64,000 nucleotides of DNA from Pararhizobium sp. GTDB lineage: Bacteria; Pseudomonadota; Alphaproteobacteria; Rhizobiales; Rhizobiaceae. The notes beneath the pieces were generated by a model. That model was not told the origin of the DNA. It worked only from the letters and a program-made list of their open reading frames with translations, and made no database searches. The stretch lies in NCBI GenBank assembly GCA_030655075.1, contig JAURWE010000024.1:700921-764920 (forward strand), read 5' to 3'. Below are positions 57,917-64,000 of this stretch, in pieces (within the stretch, counting starts at the first letter, position 1; each line of letters starts with the position of its first letter). The position numbers and the translations under genes were made by a program.

Positions 57917-58654
57917 CTATGCCTTGTGCGCCACCACAATGATCTCGGGACTTTCCGGACCCACCGGAGAGCGATCCCAGTCTCCAAAGACGTCGATACG
58001 AGAAAAGCCGGTCTCGATCAGAATAGCCTCAAGCTGGTCGCGCGCCATGAAACGCAGCCTGCTCGGCGCCACCAGCACCTCGCCATCCTCAAACCTGAAA
58101 TACGTCTCGAACGACACCAGCTCGCCATCGACAGCACCCAGCTGATGATGAAAATCGACCTGTCCGGTACCTTCCACAAAAATGCGTTTCAAAGTTTTTT
58201 CCGGCACCCAGTGTTCCCAGGTCCCTGCAGAAGGATTGCGGGTTTCAAAAGCGATCCGCCCGCCCGGGCAAAGATGGGCGTGAACACCGGCCAGAGCCGC
58301 ACGAACATCCGCATCGCTGAGAAAAACCTGAAACACATGCCCCGTCATGATGGCGAGATCGAATAGGGGGCCCACGGGCATCCCCGTCGCATCCGAATGA
58401 ACCCACGTCACCCTGTCGCCACCCGGCCGGTGCCGCGCAACCTCCAGCATCGCCCCGGCCGGATCTGCACCGGTGACCCGGTGACCGAGTTGGGCGAGAT
58501 CGACAGCAAGCGAACCGGTACCGCAGCCCATGTCGAGAATCGAGAGTGGATTGGTTCCGGCGAGAGCCAGATAGAACCGCGTACCCTCATCCGGCGGATT
58601 GAGCATATCGTAGAGCCGCGCCAATCGCCCTGTCGTGTAGTTGTCGACCGTCAA
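57917..58654 (-). CDS. Class I SAM-dependent methyltransferase
   Basis: 245 residues: SAM motif I SILDMGCGTGSLAVDLA, then GADPAGAMLEVAR (motif II) and PLFDLAIMTGHVFQVF (post-II). It methylates an unknown small molecule. The TTG at 58654 is chosen as start because GGGGAGG precedes it by six bases and conservation begins there. The longer ATG frame would add about 50 unlike residues. Followed by a strong hairpin terminator. Confidence 0.85.
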   Translation of the reverse strand: MTVDNYTTGRLARLYDMLNPPDEGTRFYLALAGTNPLSILDMGCGTGSLAVDLAQLGHRVTGADPAGAMLEVARHRPGGDRVTWVHSDATGMPVGPLFDLAIMTGHVFQVFLSDADVRAALAGVHAHLCPGGRIAFETRNPSAGTWEHWVPEKTLKRIFVEGTGQVDFHHQLGAVDGELVSFETYFRFEDGEVLVAPSRLRFMARDQLEAILIETGFSRIDVFGDWDRSPVGPESPEIIVVAHKA

Positions 58655-58878
58655 TGCATCCTCCCCATCCCGTCGGAGTCTCGTTTCAGAAGCCCGCGAA
58701 AACCGTGTTTCCCTTGACGTCCCGGCATGAATATGGTCTTGACCCAGCCCAAATGGAAATTCCCGCCAATGCCACCTTTTCGGCAGGAAACCGGGCCTTT
58801 CCCTCCCATAAAGCATGAGCCAGCGATGCCGGAAAGCGTATCGGCAGGCTCCAAAGCACGTAGAGCACGGGCCCTATC

Positions 58879-60336
58879 ATGACCACATCAGGCGTTCGCG
58901 TCCGCATCGCACCCTCCCCCACCGGCGAACCCCATGTCGGCACCGCCTATATCGCGCTGTTCAACTATCTTTTCGCCAAGAAACATGGCGGCGAGTTCAT
59001 CCTGCGCATTGAGGACACCGACGCCAACCGCTCGACGCCTGAATTCGAGACCAAGGTGCTCGACGCCCTGAAATGGTGTGGCCTCACCTGGTCGGAAGGC
59101 CCTGATATAGGCGGCCCCTACGGCCCCTACCGCCAGAGCGACCGCAAGGACATCTACCGCCCCTTCGTCGACAAGATCGTCGCGGCCGGCCACGGCTTCA
59201 AGTGTTTCTGCACGCCCGAGCGCCTGACCGAAATGCGCGAAGCCCAGCGCGCCGCCGGCAAGCCGCCGAAATACGACGGCCTCTGCCTGCATCTCTCGGC
59301 CGAGGAAGTCAGCAGCCGCGTCGCCGGCGGCGAGCCGCATGTCGTGCGCATGAAGATCCCCACCGAAGGCTCCTGCAAGTTTACAGACGGCGTCTATGGC
59401 GACGTCGATATCCCCTGGGATGCGGTCGACATGCAGGTCCTGCTCAAGGCCGACGGCATGCCGACCTATCACATGGCCAATGTCGTCGACGACCACCTGA
59501 TGAAGATCACCCATGTGGCCCGCGGTGAGGAATGGCTGTCCTCAGTGCCGAAACACATCCTGATCTATCGTTATCTCGGCCTCGAGCCGCCGGTGTTCAT
59601 GCACCTGTCGCTGATGCGCAATGCCGACAAGTCGAAACTGTCGAAGCGCAAGAACCCGACCTCTATCTCCTATTATTCGGCGCTGGGCTACATGCCGGAA
59701 GCGCTGATGAACTTCCTTGGCCTGTTCTTTATCCAGATCGCCGAGGGCGAAGAGCTGCTCACCATCGACGAGCTGGCGGCCAAGTTCGATCCGGAAAATC
59801 TTTCCAAGGCCGGCGCCATCTTCGACATCCAGAAGCTCGACTGGCTGAACGGCCGCTGGCTGCGCGAAAAGCTGTCGGAAGACGAGTTCGCCGCCCGCGT
59901 GCTCGCCTGGGCGATGGAAAACGACCGCCTGAAGGAAGGCCTAAAACTGTCGCAGTCGCGTATTTCCAAGCTCGGCGACCTGCCCGACCTCGCAGGTTTC
60001 CTGCTGAAGTCCGATCTCGGCCTCGACGCGTCAGCCTTTGCCAAGGTGAAATCGACGCCGGAGGAGATTCTGGAAATCCTCAACACCGTCCAGCCGGATC
60101 TCGAAAAGATCCTCGAATGGAACGTCGCGACGATTGAGGAAGAGCTGCGCGCCATTTCCGAGCGCATGGGCAAGAAGTTGAAAGTCGTCGTCGCGCCGCT
60201 GTTCGTCGCCGTCTCCGGCTCGTCGCGCTCGCTGCCGCTGTTCGATTCGATGGCCATCCTCGGCCGCTCGGTCGTCCGCCAGCGCCTGAAGCTCGCGGCC
60301 CAGGCCGTGGCAGCGATGGTCGGCAGCGGGAAGTAA
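58879..60336 (+). CDS. gltX: Glutamyl-tRNA synthetase
   Basis: A 485-residue class I synthetase: the HIGH-type motif in PSPTGEPHVGTAY, the KMSKS-type motif in DKSKLSKRKNP, and a C-terminal anticodon-binding helical domain. It charges tRNA-Glu with glutamate. Rhizobial genomes often carry two gltX genes, and alphaproteobacteria also need mischarged tRNA-Gln, so which specificity this copy has cannot be decided here. Confidence 0.95.
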   Translation: MTTSGVRVRIAPSPTGEPHVGTAYIALFNYLFAKKHGGEFILRIEDTDANRSTPEFETKVLDALKWCGLTWSEGPDIGGPYGPYRQSDRKDIYRPFVDKIVAAGHGFKCFCTPERLTEMREAQRAAGKPPKYDGLCLHLSAEEVSSRVAGGEPHVVRMKIPTEGSCKFTDGVYGDVDIPWDAVDMQVLLKADGMPTYHMANVVDDHLMKITHVARGEEWLSSVPKHILIYRYLGLEPPVFMHLSLMRNADKSKLSKRKNPTSISYYSALGYMPEALMNFLGLFFIQIAEGEELLTIDELAAKFDPENLSKAGAIFDIQKLDWLNGRWLREKLSEDEFAARVLAWAMENDRLKEGLKLSQSRISKLGDLPDLAGFLLKSDLGLDASAFAKVKSTPEEILEILNTVQPDLEKILEWNVATIEEELRAISERMGKKLKVVVAPLFVAVSGSSRSLPLFDSMAILGRSVVRQRLKLAAQAVAAMVGSGK

Positions 60337-60410
60337 AAACGCACGCGATAGCCCCCTCTCCCTTGTGGGGAGGGTCTTCTTTTGTAAGTGAAAGCGCCTC
60401 GTCCCTCCGC

Positions 60411-60518
60411 CGTCATCCTCGGGCCTGTCCCGAGGATCCATCCCCCGGCCGATTGGCGCGGAGGCAATGGGAAGCCAGGCTGGACCAGCAGATCCCCGGG
60501 ACAAGCCCGGGGATGACG
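60411..60518. repeat. Inverted repeat between gltX and lysS
   Basis: CGTCATCC (60411-60418) and GGATGACG (60511-60518) frame two GC-rich hairpins. The arms continue (CTCGGG...CCCGAGG and CCCGGG...CCCGGGG), so the region can fold as one long hairpin or two small ones. A shorter GC-rich palindrome precedes it near 60352-60373. Such elements occur in many rhizobial intergenic gaps. Confidence 0.6.
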
Positions 60519-60592
60519 AATTCATTGGGTGCCGTGCTGCTGACAGCCGCCGCACCATCAAGACAGAACAACCTGCCCACAAAGGCGAAACC

Positions 60593-62089
60593 ATGACCGA
60601 CAAGACCGAAACCGCCGCCCTGTCCTCCGACCCCACCGAAGTCCGTCGCCAGAAGCTCGACCTTCTGCGCGAGACCGTCGGCGACGTCTACCCGGCGCAT
60701 TTCCACCGCACCCTGACCAATGCCGAACTGGCCGAAAAATACACCGGTCTTGAGCCCGACACGGAGAGTGGCGACACGGTCACCGTTGCCGGCCGGGTCT
60801 ATTCCTCGCGCAATTCCGGCATGTTCATGGACATCCATGACGCCTCCGGCAAGGTGCAGATTTTCAGCCACAAGGACACCGCGCCGGATGCGGCCCGCGC
60901 CCTGCTGCCGATGATCGACATCGGCGACATCATCGGTGTCACCGGCCCGGTCCGCCGCACCAAGCGCGGCGAGCTGACGATCAACGCCCAGGAAATCACC
61001 ATGCTGACCAAGACGCTTCTCCCCATGCCGGAGAAGTATCATGGCCTGTCCGACATCGAGACGCGCTACCGGAAGCGTTATCTCGACATCCTCTCCAACG
61101 ACGAATCCAAGCTGCGCTTCCAGCAGCGCTCGAAAATCGTCTCCGGCATCCGCCGCTTCATGGAAAATGACGGCTTCATGGAAGTCGAGACGCCGATGCT
61201 GCATCCGGTCTATGGCGGCGCCACGGCCGAACCATTCAAGACCCACCACAACACGCTGAAGCTCGACATGTACCTGCGCATCGCGCCGGAACTCTACCTG
61301 AAGCGCGTGCTGGTCTCCGGCCTCACCGACAAGGTCTTCGAGGTCAACCGCAATTTTCGCAACGAAGGCGTCTCGACCCGGCACAATCCCGAATTCACAA
61401 TGATGGAATGTTACTGGGCCTATGCCGACTACGAGGACATCATGGACCTCGTCGAGCGCATGTTCGCCGAGCTTGCGATGAGCATTCACGGCACCACCGA
61501 ATTTGCCTTCGGCGACAAGCAGATGTCCTTTGCCGGCCCCTTCAAGCGCGTGCCCATGCCGGGCTCGGTCAAGGAGGCCACCGGCATCGACTTCCTGGCG
61601 CTGACGACCGACGCCGAAGCCCGCGACGCCGCCAGGGCCAAGGGCTTTGCCGTCGAGAAAGACATGACCTGGGGCGAATGCCTCGCCTTCGTCTTCGAGA
61701 CCGTCGTCGAGCCGACGCTGATCCAGCCGAGCCACGTAACGCATTTCCCCAAGGACATCTCGCCCTTTGCCAAGGAAGTGCCGGGCGAGCCGCGACTGGT
61801 CGAGCGTTTCGAGACCTATTGCAACGCCTGGGAACTCGGCAACGCCTTCTCCGAGCTCAACGACCCGGTCGAGCAGCGCGCCCGCATGGTCGATCAGTAC
61901 AACCAGGCCCAGGCCCGCGGCGAAAAGGAACGCACGCTGGATGAGGACTTTCTCGAGGCCATGGACCAGGGCATGCCCCCCGCCGGCGGTCTCGGCATCG
62001 GCGTCGACCGTCTGATCATGCTCCTCACCAACTCGCCATCGATCCGCGACATCATCCTTTTCCCGGCCCGCCGCGCAAAAGCTGATTGA
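60593..62089 (+). CDS. lysS: Lysyl-tRNA synthetase (class II)
   Basis: 498 residues: an N-terminal OB-fold anticodon domain (about 70-160) and class II motifs: motif 1 in FMEVETPMLHPVYGGA, motif 2 in VNRNFRNEGVSTRHNPEF and motif 3 in GLGIGVDRLIMLL. It charges tRNA-Lys. The start at 60593 (MTDKTETA) follows AAAGGCG. The upstream in-frame ATG lies inside a repeat. Confidence 0.96.
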   Translation: MTDKTETAALSSDPTEVRRQKLDLLRETVGDVYPAHFHRTLTNAELAEKYTGLEPDTESGDTVTVAGRVYSSRNSGMFMDIHDASGKVQIFSHKDTAPDAARALLPMIDIGDIIGVTGPVRRTKRGELTINAQEITMLTKTLLPMPEKYHGLSDIETRYRKRYLDILSNDESKLRFQQRSKIVSGIRRFMENDGFMEVETPMLHPVYGGATAEPFKTHHNTLKLDMYLRIAPELYLKRVLVSGLTDKVFEVNRNFRNEGVSTRHNPEFTMMECYWAYADYEDIMDLVERMFAELAMSIHGTTEFAFGDKQMSFAGPFKRVPMPGSVKEATGIDFLALTTDAEARDAARAKGFAVEKDMTWGECLAFVFETVVEPTLIQPSHVTHFPKDISPFAKEVPGEPRLVERFETYCNAWELGNAFSELNDPVEQRARMVDQYNQAQARGEKERTLDEDFLEAMDQGMPPAGGLGIGVDRLIMLLTNSPSIRDIILFPARRAKAD

Positions 62090-62103
62090 GATCACGATCT
62101 TCT

Positions 62104-62149
62104 CTTCTCCCCTCGGGGGAGAAGATGTCCGAAGGACAGATGAGGGGGC
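62104..62149. repeat. Single copy of the palindromic repeat also present at 48204
   Basis: CTTCTCCCC (62104-62112) / GGGGAGAAG (62116-62124), then TGTCC-GAA-GGACA and TGAGGGGG, the same order of hairpins as the xylB-xylA element but inverted and single. It lies just past lysS. Confidence 0.65.
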
Positions 62150-62254
62150 ACCGAGAATTCGGAGGTTCTGGCGCCCTTCCCGTCGGCGAGAATAGGCAGG
62201 AAGTAGCGGGGTGTGGCGCGCCCAGTCCGGCACGCGCCGTTCGAATCGGTGGCC

Positions 62255-63148
62255 CTACAAACGGCCCTGCCGCTTCAGCTGCTGTTCGCGGAAGAAGATG
62301 AACAGGCCGGAGCCGATGATGATGACCGCGCCGATCAGCGTGCTGACGCGCGGCACATCACCGAACACCAGCCAGCCGAAGACGATCGCCCAGAACAGCA
62401 TTGTGTACTGCAGCGGCGCAACGGTGGCCGCATCGGCCAGCTTCAGCGCCCGGTTGACCAGCACATGCGCCAGCATCGCGACAATGCCGAGAAGCGCCAG
62501 CAGGCTGAAATCGGGCACCGTCACCGGCGTCCAGTCGAAAGGTGCTAGAACGAGGCCGGTAAGCCCTGCCCCGAGCATTTGCCAGAACACCAGCGTCGTA
62601 TCGGGCGTGCCGCGCAAAAACCGGCCGGACAGCATCATGAAGGCGAAACAGGCGCTGCCGAAGATGGATATCAGCGCTGGCAGGCCGAAGGCCGCCGAGG
62701 ATGGGTCGAGCGCGATGATGACGCCGATGAAACCGATGACGATCGCCGTCCAGCGCCGCCAGCCGACCTTCTCGCCCAGAACCAGCGGCGAGATCGCCGC
62801 CACATAGATCGGCGTCGCCAGCCAGTAGGTCATGACATCGGCGAGCGGCAGATGGGCGACGGCGAAGTAGAAGGCAAAGACCTCGGCCGACGACAGCACG
62901 ACCCGCAGGACCTGCACCACAGGCCGCTCGACCACGATGAGCGGCCGCCAGCCGCCGCGTATCAGAAACGGCGCCAGAAAGATCAGCGCCGCAAAGCTGC
63001 GGATCAACAGCACCTGGCCGATCGAATAGGTCGAGACCAGCCACTTGCCCATCGTGTCATTGAGCGAAAACATCATCATGCCCGTCAGCATGACGATCAC
63101 ACCGCTGCCGGCGATAGCGGAAAAAGGCGCGGCCCGGGCGGCTGTCAT
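62255..63148 (-). CDS. DMT/EamA family transporter
   Basis: 297 residues with ten hydrophobic segments in two EamA repeats (FSLNDTMGKWLVSTYSIGQV in the first, PLQYTMLFWAIVFGWLVFGD in the second) and a short basic C-terminus. Members export amino acids, nucleosides or drugs. The substrate here is unknown. No neighbour suggests one. Confidence 0.9.
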   Translation of the reverse strand: MTAARAAPFSAIAGSGVIVMLTGMMMFSLNDTMGKWLVSTYSIGQVLLIRSFAALIFLAPFLIRGGWRPLIVVERPVVQVLRVVLSSAEVFAFYFAVAHLPLADVMTYWLATPIYVAAISPLVLGEKVGWRRWTAIVIGFIGVIIALDPSSAAFGLPALISIFGSACFAFMMLSGRFLRGTPDTTLVFWQMLGAGLTGLVLAPFDWTPVTVPDFSLLALLGIVAMLAHVLVNRALKLADAATVAPLQYTMLFWAIVFGWLVFGDVPRVSTLIGAVIIIGSGLFIFFREQQLKRQGRL

Positions 63149-63272
63149 GACATGTCCTGCTGATGCAAATGATGCGCCTGCCTACACGAGTTTGCCGGCG
63201 ACCGAAACACCCGGATGCGACCGGCACCCGTGAGAATTGGTAAGTTGTGGCTTTCACAATATTGACAATTCG

Positions 63273-63317
63273 ATCTCCCCCCTTGTGGGGGAGATGTCAC
63301 GCAGTAACAGAGGGGGT
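63273..63317. repeat. Single copy of the palindromic repeat also present at 38057-38199
   Basis: ATCTCCCCCC...GGGGGAGAT hairpin, then a GACA/TAACAGAGGGGGT part corresponding to arm 38154-38199 with a few changes. Here the inverted partner arm is missing. Confidence 0.7.
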
Positions 63318-63341
63318 GCGCGCCACCCCAAATTGTCGGTG

Positions 63342-63782
63342 TCAATGCGCCCGCTTGCTGCCGCCCTTCAGCTTGACCTCGCCGTCCTCCTCGCCATCCC
63401 AATAGTGGATGCGGGTGGCGCGCACGTTGATCATCACCACGCCCTTCGTATCGACGCCATCCTCGAACCATTGGTCGAGATCGGGCGTCCAGTGTTTCTT
63501 GAAAGCGGCCTTGTCGCGGATGACCTCGGCCTCGCCCTCGACGGCAACCATGAAGGCTTTGGCGCCCTGGAAGGTCAGGGACACTTTCGCATCGCGCTCG
63601 ATATCCGCGACCATGCGGGATTTCTCCCAGGTGAAATAATAGGAATCGCCGTCGTAGTCGACCTCGCCATTGTTGCTCATCGGCCGCCCGGCAATGGCAC
63701 CGCCATCCGTGTGGGTCGCCAGCATGGCAATGTCGATGTCGCGCATTTTTCGGGACAGTTCGGAAAGGCTCTTGCCGCTCAT
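63342..63782 (-). CDS. Pyridoxamine 5'-phosphate oxidase family protein (general stress protein 26-like)
   Basis: 146 residues with a split-barrel flavin-binding fold: AMLATHTDGGAIAGRPMSN, YYFTWEKSRMVADI, VSLTFQG and AFMVAVEGEAEVIRD. Proteins of this type bind FMN or FAD and are induced under stress. A specific substrate is not known. The start at 63782 follows GAGGAGA. Single gene. Confidence 0.87.
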   Translation of the reverse strand: MSGKSLSELSRKMRDIDIAMLATHTDGGAIAGRPMSNNGEVDYDGDSYYFTWEKSRMVADIERDAKVSLTFQGAKAFMVAVEGEAEVIRDKAAFKKHWTPDLDQWFEDGVDTKGVVMINVRATRIHYWDGEEDGEVKLKGGSKRAH

Positions 63783-63954
63783 TGTTCGTCTCCTCGTCAA
63801 GGGTTCGAGCGCAAAACGCACGGCAAAGTTTTTTGTTCACCCGCAGCGGGAGGAACCGCCCCTGTTCCATCGGGAACAGCGCGCCGGTCCTGCTCGTGCG
63901 ATTGTCTGGTCATCGGAGCCAATCACGGCTTCCAAGAGATCAGGAGAGACCATC

Positions 63955-64000
63955 ATGCGCAAGTTCATCCTTTCGGCCATCGTCGCCACCGTCGCCACTG
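63955..64000 (+). CDS. Secreted or membrane protein, only the signal peptide visible
   Basis: From ATG at 63955 the frame reads MRKFILSAIVATVAT up to the window end, a typical signal peptide. AGGAGAG lies before the start. The rest of the gene is outside the window. Confidence 0.7.
   Translation, partial: MRKFILSAIVATVAT

Noticed and set aside
60413..62233. 606-codon minus-strand frame opposite lysS
   Set aside because: Shadow of lysS that also runs through intergenic repeats.

Overview
The window looks like chromosomal DNA of an alphaproteobacterium in the order Hyphomicrobiales, most likely Rhizobium, Agrobacterium or a close relative. The reasons are high GC with GTG and TTG starts, a split three-gene pntAA-pntAB-pntB transhydrogenase, an aa3-oxidase subunit IV gene beside it, an ornithine decarboxylase behind a structured speF-type leader, a TTAA-N7-TTAA CtrA box, and several families of rhizobial intergenic palindromes. 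No rRNA, tRNA, CRISPR array, insertion sequence or phage gene was seen.

Layout. 1-2 kb: the 3' part of a TPR lipoprotein gene, a brnTA toxin-antitoxin pair and an AbrB-type antitoxin without an intact toxin. 2-5.3 kb: the pnt operon and a small oxidase subunit. 5.4-9 kb: a FeeM-like acyltransferase with a CtrA box upstream, then a GGDEF-EAL protein. 9-12.6 kb: a class-I glutamine amidotransferase-type hydrolase, a 2-hydroxyacid dehydrogenase, its LacI regulator with an operator, and a MarR protein. 12.7-16.8 kb: a creatininase-family gene and an operon of CobW GTPase, a small unknown protein, a WD40 protein and a spermidine-synthase-like protein. 16.8-19.2 kb: an ECF sigma/anti-sigma pair divergent from a secreted DUF4394 protein. 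19.2-31.3 kb: mixed housekeeping genes (orphan BrnA, GNATs, ornithine decarboxylase with leader, amidase plus LysR, nickel/cobalt exporter, eda, CYTH protein, trhO, DHFR-like protein).

31.3-50.8 kb is mostly minus-strand carbohydrate and small-molecule catabolism: a CHASE4-GGDEF-EAL protein, a two-subunit aconitase X, a GH1 beta-glucosidase, a Gfo/Idh/MocA dehydrogenase with a TIM-barrel isomerase, and a ribose-type ABC transporter. The transporter is divergent from a LacI regulator with a double operator. A lacI-xylB-xylA operon for D-xylose use follows. Between the two sugar blocks lies a lower-GC islet (about 44.3-46.8 kb) holding one 552-residue protein with a PD-(D/E)XK nuclease-like motif and no recognised family. 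It is the best candidate here for an undescribed, possibly defensive, function.

51-64 kb: a tacAT-type toxin-antitoxin pair, a composite palindromic repeat, a Tat-exported phosphoesterase, an EmrAB-type efflux operon with a divergent TetR and two matching operators, TerC, a methyltransferase, gltX, lysS, a DMT transporter, a PNPOx-like protein, and the start of a secreted protein cut by the window end. Function calls rest on motif and family recognition by eye. No database search was run.
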